Assembly: GCF_002979775.1 (NCBI RefSeq)
Contig: NZ_PCPR01000005.1
Span: forward strand, 62,001 to 126,000
From: Arthrobacter sp. MYb23
Lineage (GTDB): Bacteria > Actinomycetota > Actinomycetes > Actinomycetales > Micrococcaceae
Length of the DNA stretch: 64,000 nucleotides
Reading direction: 5' to 3'
Made by a program: the position numbers and the translations under genes. Each line of letters starts with the position of its first letter. The first letter of the stretch is position 1. Below the pieces are notes generated by a model. The model ran no database searches. It was not told the DNA's origin and worked only from the letters and a program-made list of their open reading frames with translations. Positions 50,967 through 59,591 of the stretch are shown here, one piece after another.

Positions 50967-51884
50967 CTAGTTCAATTTGGCGTCGGTAATGGCTCCGGAC
51001 TCGAGGCCCCAGTTGTCGAGGGACTCTTTGTACTCCGGTGTCTGAAGAACAGACTGGAGCGCCGTCTGGAAGGCCGGCGTCAAGGGTGAGCCCTTTTTCA
51101 AACCGATTGCGGTGAGGTCGCTGGCCCCCACATCAACGCGGCCCACCAGCTCGAAGGATCCGGGCTGCTGCTTCTCAGCCCACGCAAGTGCAGTTGTGTC
51201 GTACAGGATTCCGTCAATGCGCTTGGAGTGCAGCTGGGTCAGGGCGTCCTGGACGTTGGGCAACGTCACGCCATTGATGGCCGGCTGTCCCTTTGACGTG
51301 CAGCTCTGTTCGCTCAGGGCGGGCAGGCGCTTAAGCTGGCCAGTTGAACCCTGGGTGACGGCGATGTTCTTACCGCACAGGTTTTCCACGGTGAGTTTGA
51401 GCGGGTTGCCCTTGGGCACGGCCACGGAGTTGCCGGCCTTGAAGTAATCGATCATGTCCAGGACCTTGAGCCGCTCTTCAGTCTTGGACATGGTTGTGGC
51501 GGTGAAATCGAAGCGGCCGCCATCGAGTCCGGGAACAATGGTGTCGAATTTCGTGTCCACGAATTTCAACTTCAGGTCCAGCTTCTTTGCAATGAGCCTG
51601 GCGATATCCGGGTTAAGGCCGATCGCGGTTGTATTGTCCTCGGCAAGGAAGGTGGTGGGCGGATAGTGAAGGTCCATGGCGACCGTAAGCTCACCCTTGT
51701 CCTTGATCGACTGCGGCAACAGGGCCACGGCAGCTGAATCCGGCTGGACACCCTCGGAAATGTCTGTGGTGTCGGCGGTCTTGCTCTCTGGGGAGTCGCT
51801 GTTGGCGGCTCCTCCACAGGCGCTCAGCGCCAGAAGAACGGCTAATCCTGCAGCTGCGGTTTGCGCCTTGTTTCGAATCTTCAT
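50967..51884 (-). CDS. Polar amino acid ABC transporter substrate-binding lipoprotein
   Basis: The 305-residue protein has a lipoprotein signal ending in LSACGG (Cys23). The SBP_bac_3 domain follows (KGELTVAMDLHYPPTTFLAEDNTTAIGLNPDIARLIAKKL) with FDFTATTMSKTEERLKVLDM. This family binds amino acids or opines. It is the first gene of the leftward unit, reading from the operator-bearing divergent promoter region. GAAGGGAA precedes the ATG. Confidence 0.9.
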   Translation of the reverse strand: MKIRNKAQTAAAGLAVLLALSACGGAANSDSPESKTADTTDISEGVQPDSAAVALLPQSIKDKGELTVAMDLHYPPTTFLAEDNTTAIGLNPDIARLIAKKLDLKLKFVDTKFDTIVPGLDGGRFDFTATTMSKTEERLKVLDMIDYFKAGNSVAVPKGNPLKLTVENLCGKNIAVTQGSTGQLKRLPALSEQSCTSKGQPAINGVTLPNVQDALTQLHSKRIDGILYDTTALAWAEKQQPGSFELVGRVDVGASDLTAIGLKKGSPLTPAFQTALQSVLQTPEYKESLDNWGLESGAITDAKLN

Positions 51885-51992
51885 GATGGTTCCCTTCGAG
51901 GGGAGTCTGGTGGTGGGGAGGGAGAAGTCTTATGTTGAAATGTGATCCGGATCTCTCCGTCATCTAGTGCAATGCAACCCTCTCAACAGTAG

Positions 51993-52004
51993 ATTGTCAA
52001 CAAT
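51993..52004. promoter_or_regulatory. GntR-type operator, copy 3 (leftward importer promoter)
   Basis: ATTGTCAACAAT in the 328-base divergent gap between importer and HAD genes. On the minus strand it holds TTGACA at 52000-51995; a weak TTGCAT follows at -10 distance. About 110 bases of leader, including a GATCCGGATC palindrome at 51944-51953, separate it from the binding-protein ATG. Confidence 0.7.
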
Positions 52005-52063
52005 TTACAGAAACTTTTTCAGCAGATTCGTCTGATGAGAATGATTCCAGCTTTCACTCTAAA

Positions 52064-52097
52064 ACTGTTGACAATTGACAATTTTGCGGCCTAGAGT
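52064..52097 (+). promoter_or_regulatory. GntR-type operator copy 4 with overlapping rightward promoter
   Basis: ACTGTTGACAAT (52064-52075) matches the shared operator with one changed arm base, and a second overlapping TTGACAAT follows. TTGACA (52068-52073) and TAGAGT (52092-52097), 18 bases apart, make a strong promoter for the HAD operon. The -35 is therefore inside the operator. Confidence 0.7.
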
Positions 52098-52212
52098 CGA
52101 CACAGTGGTCGGGCAGCACCGGCAGGCTTGACAGGATCTGCGGGCATCGAGCCTCACCCGAAATCAATGAGCGGCTGGTCCGCTCCCATCTCCCACAAGA
52201 AACGGAATCGAC

Positions 52213-52887
52213 ATGGCAGAGACCAACTTCCGGCCGAAGTACATCTCCTTTGACATCTACGGCACGTTGATCAACTTCGACATCGATGCGACTACGCGGC
52301 GCCTCTTGGATGGGCGCATCTCAGAAGAGCAGTGGCCTACCTTTAAGAAGCAGTTCCGCGGATACAGGTTTGACGAGGTCCTGGGGGACTACAAGCCGTA
52401 TGAGCAGATCCTTCAGGACTCCTTTGACCGGGTCTGCAAGCGCTGGGGCATTGGCCCTACCGAAGGCGCCGGAGCAGCCTTCGCTGACGCTGTTCGCGGC
52501 TGGTTCGCCCACGAGGACGTGCCGGCCCCGCTGAAGCTCATGGGCGACAACTTCCAGCTCGTGGCTCTGTCCAATGCGGACACCAGTTTCCTGGACATCA
52601 GCATTCCCAAGCTCGGGGCTAACTTTCACTCCGTCCTCACCGCCGAGCAAGCCCAGGCATACAAGCCGCGCTACCAGGCATTCGAGTACATGTTGGACAC
52701 CTTGAATGCAAAGCCCGAGGACTTTCTGCACGTCTCCTCCCATACCCGCTACGACATGCACCCGATGCACGATATGGGCTTCCGGAACCTCTGGATGCTG
52801 GACCGCGGTTATGACCCCATTGGCCACGGCTACGACCTCAGCACAGTTAAATCCCTGGACGAGATCAACAAGCACCTCGGACTCTAA
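52213..52887 (+). CDS. HAD superfamily protein, haloacid-dehalogenase type II-like
   Basis: The 224-residue protein has motif I FDIYGTL with nucleophile Asp14, motif II LSNAD and motif III Lys in AYKPRY. In true L-2-haloacid dehalogenases motif IV reads SSNxxD; here it is SSHTRYD, so the Asn is lost. That argues for a phosphatase or other hydrolase rather than a dehalogenase. It begins the rightward catabolic unit behind the GntR-type operator, 28 bases before the flavin oxidase gene. Confidence 0.82.
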   Translation: MAETNFRPKYISFDIYGTLINFDIDATTRRLLDGRISEEQWPTFKKQFRGYRFDEVLGDYKPYEQILQDSFDRVCKRWGIGPTEGAGAAFADAVRGWFAHEDVPAPLKLMGDNFQLVALSNADTSFLDISIPKLGANFHSVLTAEQAQAYKPRYQAFEYMLDTLNAKPEDFLHVSSHTRYDMHPMHDMGFRNLWMLDRGYDPIGHGYDLSTVKSLDEINKHLGL

Positions 52888-52914
52888 AACGACCACGAGG
52901 CGAAAGGCCAACCC

Positions 52915-54192
52915 GTGAAACTTGTTCCCTACTGGCTTGATACTGCAGAGCCATCCGGCGATTACCGCCGCACGCCTGTCCCGGAGAACGTTGATGTTGC
53001 GATCATCGGCGCAGGTTTTACCGGGCTGTCCGCAGCCCTTGAATTCGCCAAGCAAGGCGCCACCGTAGCTGTCTTCGAACGCCACACCGTTGGTTGGGGT
53101 GCCTCAGGCCGTAACGGGGGCATGGCTACCACTGGTTTGGCTATCGGTTTCAGTACGGCGGTCAAGCGGTACGGTGCGCACCGCGCCGTTGAGATGTTCC
53201 GTGAATACAACGACGCCATTGAAACCATTGAGAAGCTGGTCTCCGACAACGGCATCGATTGCGACTTCAAGCGGTTCGGCAAGCTTTCACTCGCGTTCCA
53301 CAAGTCTCATTACGATGGCTTCTTGAAGTCTCAGAAGTTGCTGGCGGAGCTGGTTGATCACCATGTCAAGGTCATTCCCCAATCCGAGATCCACAGTGAA
53401 ATCGGAACGGACTTCTATCAGGGAGCCATGATGGACCCCTTGGGCGCGGGTCTGCATGTGGGCAAGTTCGTTCATGGGCTGGCAAAGGCGGCAGCCGACA
53501 ACGGAACCCACATCTGCGAGAACGCAAGTGTCACTGAGCTGAACAGGGTTTCAGGTACGGTCCATGACGTCCACACCACCCGCGGTATTACCCGGGCAAA
53601 GCAGGTCCTTGTGGCCACCAGTGGCTACACGGGAAATGTCACCCCGTGGCTTCAGCGTCGCGTGATTCCTGTAGGCAGCTTCATCATCTGCACTGAGCCA
53701 CTGTCCGAAGAGGTGGTAAACCGCATTCTTCCCAACAGGCGCCAAGCCTCAGACAGCAAAATGCTTACCTACTACTTCCGCATAACCCCGGACAACAGGT
53801 TGCTTTTCGGTGGTCGCGCCCGCTTCGCGCTGTCCAGCCCGGATTCTGATGTCAAAAGTGCAGAGATCCTGCACAAGGCAATGACCGAACTTTTTCCCTA
53901 TCTGTCCAAGGCCAAGGTGGATTACATCTGGGGTGGCCTGGTGGACCTTTCCATGGACCAGATGGTGCACGCCGGCGTCCATGACGGCCTGTTCTACTCA
54001 CTCTGCTACAGCGGACATGGTGTACAGATGGCCGCCCACATGGGCAAGAGGATGGCCCACTACATGGCCGGCGATAAGCAGGCGAACGTGTGGGAAGACC
54101 TGAAGAACCCGCCAGTGCCGGGCCACTTCGGCCCACCGTGGTTCCTGCCGTTCATTGGTGGAGCCGCGAAGATCATCGACCGCATCAAATAG
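52915..54192 (+). CDS. FAD-dependent oxidoreductase, PuuB/OrdL-like
   Basis: The 425-residue protein has an FAD-binding fold at VDVAIIGAGFTGLSAALEFAKQG (about residues 24-46) and the DAO-family segment GWGASGRNGGM typical of gamma-glutamylputrescine oxidase and related amine oxidases. It ends with GGLVDLSMDQMVHAG and a YSGHGVQMAAHMG flavin-contact loop. It should oxidise a C-N bond to an aldehyde plus amine, feeding the aldehyde dehydrogenase encoded next. No gamma-glutamylputrescine synthetase is nearby, so putrescine itself is not established. Confidence 0.86.
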   Translation: MKLVPYWLDTAEPSGDYRRTPVPENVDVAIIGAGFTGLSAALEFAKQGATVAVFERHTVGWGASGRNGGMATTGLAIGFSTAVKRYGAHRAVEMFREYNDAIETIEKLVSDNGIDCDFKRFGKLSLAFHKSHYDGFLKSQKLLAELVDHHVKVIPQSEIHSEIGTDFYQGAMMDPLGAGLHVGKFVHGLAKAAADNGTHICENASVTELNRVSGTVHDVHTTRGITRAKQVLVATSGYTGNVTPWLQRRVIPVGSFIICTEPLSEEVVNRILPNRRQASDSKMLTYYFRITPDNRLLFGGRARFALSSPDSDVKSAEILHKAMTELFPYLSKAKVDYIWGGLVDLSMDQMVHAGVHDGLFYSLCYSGHGVQMAAHMGKRMAHYMAGDKQANVWEDLKNPPVPGHFGPPWFLPFIGGAAKIIDRIK

Positions 54193-54209
54193 GCAGGGTA
54201 AAGGATCCC

Positions 54210-55760
54210 ATGAGTTCATCAACCAAAGTCGCTGCAGCGCGCCCGAAAACGGGGAAGGAGACTGCCTACCGGCGGGCAAGTATTGCCGCCCTGCCTGGCG
54301 GTGCCTTCCTGGAAGGCCGTTGGGCGACGGCTGACAGGATCCTTGAAGTCCGGGATCCCGAAGACGGCGTGCTTCTGGGCACAGTTTGTTCGTCCACTCC
54401 ACAGGATGTACGGCGGGCGGTTGCCTACATTTATCGCCATCTTCAAGAAGATGATTGGGCCCTCCGGGAACGGCGGGAGGCTTTGGAGCGTGCTGCACTG
54501 CTGCTTACAGACCAGGGTGAGCGGTTTGCGGAGATCATTGCCGCAGAAAGCAGCAAGACCATTACCGAGGCTGAGCGCGAAGTGCGCCGCTGCATTGAGA
54601 CGTTGCGACTATCAGCTGCGGCGTCCAGCGAACTTGTCGGAGAGACTCTGGCGTTTGAAGACAGTATCGCCGGGGCCAATAAGATCGGTTGGTACAACCG
54701 CAAACCCGTGGGCATTATCGCGGCCATCACCCCCTTCAATGATCCGCTCAATCTTGTAGCGCATAAGCTGGGCCCGGCGTTGATCGGAGGCAACGGCGTC
54801 GTGCTTAAACCCTCAGGACGCACACCGCTGACCGGGCTTGCCTTCATCGAACTGTTGTTGGAAGCGGGCGTTCCTGCCGGGCGCCTTGCCGCAATCGTTT
54901 CGGGACCGGGTGTTTCGGAGGCGATCGTCACCGACCCACAGGTGGATCTCATCTCCTTCACGGGCGGACCGAAGACTGCCGACCGTATCGCTGCCGCCGC
55001 GGGAGCGAAGAAGATCCTCTCCGAACTCGGCGGCAACAATGCAACCATCGTCTGCGCAGACGGTGACGCCTTGGCCGCCGCTGAGGCGATAGTGGGCGGC
55101 GCTTTCGGAGTAGCTGGCCAGAACTGCCTGTCCGTTCAGCGGGTCTACGTTCACATCTCCCTGTTCGATAAGGTCCTTGAACAGGTGGTCGCTGGAGCCC
55201 GGGCGCTTCGTGTCGGGGCTAAATTCGATCGCACCACGGACGTCGGACCCCTCATTACCGAAGCCGAAGCCCGCCGCGTGGAGGAATGGGTGGAAGAGGC
55301 CAAAGCACTTGGCGGCACTGTCCACGTGGGTGGCCACCGCCACGGCGCGTTCTACCAGCCCACAGTGCTCACGGACGTGCCCACAGATGCCTTGGTCATT
55401 CGCGAGGAAGTGTTTGGCCCGGTTGTCAGCATTATGCCGTTCATCCAGATCACCGATGCCATCCACGCCGCCAACGATTCCCACTACGGGCTCCAAGCCG
55501 GCGTCTTCACGGAGTCGATCGAGCTGGCCCTGGCCATAGCCGACAAGCTGCACGTGGGCGCCGTGGTGATCAATGAGACCAGCGACGTTCGAATCGACTC
55601 CATGCCCTTCGGCGGGTTCAAGAAATCCGGTGTGGGACGCGAAGGCGTCAAGCACGCGGTACGCGAGATGACCGAACCCAAAAGCACCATCATTAAACTG
55701 GCCGAACCCGCCACCCGCTGGCAGCAACTCAATGCCACCTCAGAACGGAATGCATCATGA
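54210..55760 (+). CDS. Aldehyde dehydrogenase
   Basis: From ATG 54210 the product is 516 residues. ALDH marks: ITPFNDPLNLVAHK cofactor loop (about 173-186), Glu272 in SELGGNN and catalytic Cys306 in GQNCLSVQRVYVH. The GQNC-SVQR context is that of the lactaldehyde/phosphonoacetaldehyde and related dehydrogenases. It should turn the aldehyde made by the preceding oxidase into an acid. It overlaps the next gene by four bases (ATGA). Confidence 0.87.
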   Translation: MSSSTKVAAARPKTGKETAYRRASIAALPGGAFLEGRWATADRILEVRDPEDGVLLGTVCSSTPQDVRRAVAYIYRHLQEDDWALRERREALERAALLLTDQGERFAEIIAAESSKTITEAEREVRRCIETLRLSAAASSELVGETLAFEDSIAGANKIGWYNRKPVGIIAAITPFNDPLNLVAHKLGPALIGGNGVVLKPSGRTPLTGLAFIELLLEAGVPAGRLAAIVSGPGVSEAIVTDPQVDLISFTGGPKTADRIAAAAGAKKILSELGGNNATIVCADGDALAAAEAIVGGAFGVAGQNCLSVQRVYVHISLFDKVLEQVVAGARALRVGAKFDRTTDVGPLITEAEARRVEEWVEEAKALGGTVHVGGHRHGAFYQPTVLTDVPTDALVIREEVFGPVVSIMPFIQITDAIHAANDSHYGLQAGVFTESIELALAIADKLHVGAVVINETSDVRIDSMPFGGFKKSGVGREGVKHAVREMTEPKSTIIKLAEPATRWQQLNATSERNAS

Positions 55761-56878
55761 CCACCCACAAAATCGCAGTCATCGCGGGAGACGGAATTGG
55801 AAAAGAAGTTGTCCCCGCCGCCATTGAATGCCTGGAACGGATCGCCCGGATCCACTCAGTAAACCTCGAGTTCACCCACTTCGGCTGGGGCTCGGACTAC
55901 TACGTTGAGCACGGGCGAATGATGCCGGTGGACGGGCTGGAACAGCTGGCGCAGCACGATGCCATCTTTTTGGGCGCCGTCGGATCACCGGAGGTTCCCG
56001 ACGCCGAATCCCTGTGGGGACTCCTGATTCCCATCCGGAGGGAATTCCAGCAGTACATCAACCTTCGTCCCGTGAAAACGCTCGACGGCGTCAAGTCACC
56101 ACTGGAGAACAAGGCACCGATCGATATTTTCATCGTGCGTGAAAACAACGAAGGGGAGTACTCGGAGGTCGGCGGCCGCGCGTACCGTGGGCTGCCCCAC
56201 GAGACCGCCGTCCAGGAAACCATCTTCACCCGCCTGGGAGTATCGCGTGCCGCACACTACGCCGCTTCGCTCGCCTCATCCCGAAAAGGGCACTTGACCT
56301 CGGCAACCAAGAGCAACGGCATCATCCACACCATGCCGTTCTGGGATGAAGTGGTGGAAGAAACCACCCGTCTCTATCCTGACGTGACGCTGACCAGCGA
56401 ACTGGTGGACGCGCTGGCTGCGCATCTGGTCCTGAAACCCTGGACCTTCGACGTGATCGTCGCCTCAAACCTCCTGGGCGACATCCTCTCGGACCTGGGC
56501 AGCTCCGTCACCGGTTCCATCGGCGTAGCCCCCAGCGCCAACCTCAATCCCGAAGGTGACTTCCCGTCCCTCTTCGAGCCGGTCCACGGATCAGCCCCGG
56601 ACATCGCGGGCAAGGGACTGGCAAACCCTGTAGGTCAGATCTGGTCAGGGGCAATGATGCTGCAGCACTTGGGCCACCCGGAAGCTGCCGAGCACCTGCA
56701 GTTGGCCTTCGAGTCAGTGTTGCGCGAGGGCCTGGGCACCCGCGACGTCGGAGGACCGTCGTCTACGTCGGAATTCACTGCCGCCGTCCTGGCTGCCATC
56801 GATGTGTTGGACACTACTGGCTCGACAGGTGCCGGAGCTACAGCCGCGCCAACGGCAGCAGCGGCGTCGTCATCGTGA
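55757..56878 (+). CDS. Tartrate dehydrogenase/D-malate decarboxylase-like (isopropylmalate dehydrogenase family)
   Basis: The 373-residue protein has the beta-decarboxylating dehydrogenase fold: GDGIGKEVVPAA at the N-terminus, the ENNEGEYSEVGG loop seen in tartrate/D-malate enzymes, catalytic Lys in SATKSNGI, and GSAPDIAGKGLANP at the NAD site. It should oxidise a 2-hydroxy-diacid, with or without CO2 loss. The last 20 residues are an Ala/Thr/Ser-rich tail. Both ends overlap neighbours by four bases, so it is tightly built into the operon. Confidence 0.86.
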   Translation: MTTHKIAVIAGDGIGKEVVPAAIECLERIARIHSVNLEFTHFGWGSDYYVEHGRMMPVDGLEQLAQHDAIFLGAVGSPEVPDAESLWGLLIPIRREFQQYINLRPVKTLDGVKSPLENKAPIDIFIVRENNEGEYSEVGGRAYRGLPHETAVQETIFTRLGVSRAAHYAASLASSRKGHLTSATKSNGIIHTMPFWDEVVEETTRLYPDVTLTSELVDALAAHLVLKPWTFDVIVASNLLGDILSDLGSSVTGSIGVAPSANLNPEGDFPSLFEPVHGSAPDIAGKGLANPVGQIWSGAMMLQHLGHPEAAEHLQLAFESVLREGLGTRDVGGPSSTSEFTAAVLAAIDVLDTTGSTGAGATAAPTAAAASSS

Positions 56879-57855
56879 CAACTCACGAAGGCAAGCGGCC
56901 CATCGTCGCTGTCCTGTACCGGGAGGCCCTGCCGCCCCGAGTGGACGAGATTGAGGAACTCGCCGACGTCCGCCTGACCAAGGCAGCTGGCCTTGGTGAA
57001 GCAATGAACGGCGCGGATGTTCTGTTCCAATGGCATTCCTTCTCACCCGCACTGCGGGAGAACTGGGCTGCAGCCTCATCACTGAAATGGGTCCACGTGT
57101 CAGCGGCGGGTGTCAGTCAGCTCCTGTTCGATGACCTGATCAAAAGCGACGTCACTTACACCAATTCGCGCGGGGTCCTGAGCCGGGCCATTGCCGAGTT
57201 CGCGCTGGGGTTTGTCCTGGACATCGCCAAGGATTCGCAGGGCTCGCTGCGGCTCCAGGAAGCCCGGCGTTGGCAGCACCGGATTACCCGGAAGATCCAA
57301 GGCCAGCGAGTGCTGGTGGTGGGGACAGGTTCCATTGGGCGCGAAATCGCGTCCTTGTTCCGTGCCGTGGGGTTGCGTGTCAGTGGTGCCGGACGCAGCA
57401 GCCGACCAGGGGATGAGTACTTTGATGACATCCACTCCTCCCAGGATCTGGCCTTGGTTCTCCGCGACTTTGACTACGTTGTCCTGGCCGCACCCCTGAC
57501 CGATGACACCAGGCACATGGTGGACGCCGACGTCCTTTCCGCCATGAAGCCCACCGCACATCTCATCAACGTGGGGCGCGGAGAACTGGTGGACACCGAT
57601 GCTCTGGTGGACGCACTGCGTTCGGGATCCATTTCAGGGGCCGCGCTCGACGTGGTGCACCCGGAACCTCTGCCGCCGGAACACCCGCTGTGGAGCATGG
57701 ACAACGTCATCCTCACCCCTCACATGAGCGGCGACACCGAGGAGTACCTCGATGATCTTGGCAAGCTGTTCGTGGAAAACCTCTGGCGCTTCAGCCGGAG
57801 CGAACCACTGCGGAACGTCGTGGACAAAAAGCTCGGGTTCGTTCCCGGTTCCTGA
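56875..57855 (+). CDS. D-2-hydroxyacid dehydrogenase family protein
   Basis: A GTG at 56875 overlapping the previous stop gives 326 residues. NAD motif VVGTGSIGREIASLF is near residue 142. The catalytic Arg (LINVGRGELVDTDAL), Glu (HPEPLPPEHPLW) and His (LTPHMSG) are in place. The N-terminal domain is diverged, as in the GhrA-like branch. It is last in the rightward unit and should interconvert a 2-keto and 2-hydroxy acid produced by the pathway. Confidence 0.87.
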   Translation: MTTHEGKRPIVAVLYREALPPRVDEIEELADVRLTKAAGLGEAMNGADVLFQWHSFSPALRENWAAASSLKWVHVSAAGVSQLLFDDLIKSDVTYTNSRGVLSRAIAEFALGFVLDIAKDSQGSLRLQEARRWQHRITRKIQGQRVLVVGTGSIGREIASLFRAVGLRVSGAGRSSRPGDEYFDDIHSSQDLALVLRDFDYVVLAAPLTDDTRHMVDADVLSAMKPTAHLINVGRGELVDTDALVDALRSGSISGAALDVVHPEPLPPEHPLWSMDNVILTPHMSGDTEEYLDDLGKLFVENLWRFSRSEPLRNVVDKKLGFVPGS

Positions 57856-57933
57856 TGAAAGCCCTCCTCACGAAGAAGCAGTGAATCCGGACACATTGTT
57901 ACGGGTCCCCGGTGTGTCATTTTCTACCCGGAA

Positions 57934-57952
57934 AGAGGTAAGGCTATCCTAA
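57934..57952. promoter_or_regulatory. DtxR/IdeR-type iron box
   Basis: AGAGGTAAGGCTATCCTAA matches the 19-base actinobacterial iron-box consensus TTAGGTTAGSCTAACCTAA at 15 positions; read in reverse, 15 of the first 17 match. A TATCCT inside it (57945-57950) can be the -10 box. Iron-bound DtxR/IdeR should therefore shut the downstream importer. The start codon follows 18 bases later with no clear ribosome site. Confidence 0.7.
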
Positions 57953-57970
57953 ATAGTCTCCATTTTCCCC

Positions 57971-59560
57971 ATGCCCACCCGTTCGGGCATAAAACGCAGG
58001 CGGTTCCCTTTGCGCACTCCCAGCCGATCCACGGCAGCCCTCGGGCTGGCAGCTCTCCTCACCCTTTCCGGATGTGGACTCAGCGGCGGCCAGCCTGCTT
58101 CCACCGAAAAGGTAGCCGATACCAACCAGCGCATCGTGGTGGACAACTTCCGCGCACCCGTGGCCAACTGGGCCCCCGAGTCCGACGCCGCATACATCCT
58201 GTCACTCTCCGGCTGCTTGGAGACCCTCACCAAGTACGATTCCGCCCAAGGGAAAGTGGTTCCATTCCTGGCTACGGAATGGAAGCAGGCCTCGCCGCTG
58301 GAATGGGACTTCACCATCCGTGAAGGCGTGAAATTCCAGGATGGCACCGATCTCACCGCAGAGGCTGTTGCCGCCTCACTGAATCACGTCCTCCAGGCCA
58401 AAGTGCCTGCCCGCGCCTTCAGCCCAAGCGTCGTCAGTGCTGTGAAGGCCACCGATGCCAAGACTGTTCGTGTGACCACACCCGTGGAGAACCCCCTGGT
58501 GCCGTTCCGCCTTGCAAGCGTGAACACCGGCATTCTCGCTCCTGCCGCCTACGGAGGTGCCACCGTTGATCCCTTCGGTCACTGCACCGGCCCGTTCACT
58601 CCGGTCTCGGAGAAGGCGAAGCAGTCCCTGACGCTGGATCGCAACGAAAATTACTGGGGCGGAGATGTTCAGCTTGCAGGTGCTGAGGTCCGCTTCATCA
58701 CCAACGGCGCCACACGCGCTGCGCAGGTACAAACCGGTGAGGCGGATATTTCCCTGTCCATCCCAGCCTCTGCTTTGTCCACGTTGGAGAATGCGCCTGA
58801 GGTTTCCGTGCTGAAGGCCGACTCGCCGCGCACGGCCACGCTCTACATGAACAACGGCCGGGCGCCTTTCAACAACGTCGATTTCCGTAAGGCCCTACGC
58901 TCCGCACTGGACCTTGAGGCGTTGGCCGCCAGCGTTTACGAGGGCGCTGCGCTTCCGGCTGCGGGCCCCTACGCACCTTCCGAACCCTGGGCGTCCAGCG
59001 ATGCAAGCTCACCCAAGCAGAACGTCGAGGAAGCGAAGAAGCTCCTCGCTGATGCCGGCTACACAGCCGCCAAACCGTTGGAAATCATCGCGATTGTTGA
59101 ACGAGCAGAGTTTGCCGACGTCGCAACCGTGATCCAGGACAACCTCAAGAACATCGGTGTACCGGTGGCCATTCAGGCCAAGGAATACGCCTCCGCGGAA
59201 CCCGACGTTCTGGCGGGCAACTACGACATGATCCTGAGTCAGCGTAACCGGCTCATCGACATCGCTGATCCCATTGGCTTCCTCACGGCCGACTACACGT
59301 GCAAGGGCTCATACAACCTGAGCCATTTCTGCAACGAAGAGTATGACGCGATCATTGCCGAAGCAGCCGGCACCTCCAACACCGAGGAACGCTACAAGCT
59401 GTATGCCAAAGCCGGCAAACTGCTGAACGACCAGGCAGTCAACCTTTGGCTGGTCAACGAACAAGCCACCGACGCCGTTCGCAGTAACGTCCTCTCTTAC
59501 GTTCAGGACCCGCTGTCCCGCTACGTCCTGACCGCACAAACGGCCAAGTCCGGCTCCTAG
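57971..59560 (+). CDS. ABC transporter substrate-binding lipoprotein, family 5 (peptide/nickel/metallophore type)
   Basis: The 529-residue protein has a lipoprotein signal with lipobox LSGC (about residues 33-36) and an SBP_bac_5 domain (LATEWKQASPLEWDFTIREGVKFQDGTDLTAEAVAASLNHV; NNVDFRKALRSALDLEALA). Paired Cys residues occur late (TCKGSYNLSHFCNEEYD). The iron box upstream suggests uptake of iron, nickel, heme or a metal-chelate rather than peptides. No ribosome site is visible before the ATG; leaderless or poorly led translation is possible. Confidence 0.87.
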   Translation: MPTRSGIKRRRFPLRTPSRSTAALGLAALLTLSGCGLSGGQPASTEKVADTNQRIVVDNFRAPVANWAPESDAAYILSLSGCLETLTKYDSAQGKVVPFLATEWKQASPLEWDFTIREGVKFQDGTDLTAEAVAASLNHVLQAKVPARAFSPSVVSAVKATDAKTVRVTTPVENPLVPFRLASVNTGILAPAAYGGATVDPFGHCTGPFTPVSEKAKQSLTLDRNENYWGGDVQLAGAEVRFITNGATRAAQVQTGEADISLSIPASALSTLENAPEVSVLKADSPRTATLYMNNGRAPFNNVDFRKALRSALDLEALAASVYEGAALPAAGPYAPSEPWASSDASSPKQNVEEAKKLLADAGYTAAKPLEIIAIVERAEFADVATVIQDNLKNIGVPVAIQAKEYASAEPDVLAGNYDMILSQRNRLIDIADPIGFLTADYTCKGSYNLSHFCNEEYDAIIAEAAGTSNTEERYKLYAKAGKLLNDQAVNLWLVNEQATDAVRSNVLSYVQDPLSRYVLTAQTAKSGS

Positions 59561-59591
59561 CAACGAAACTGCGACCGACAGACAAACCGGC

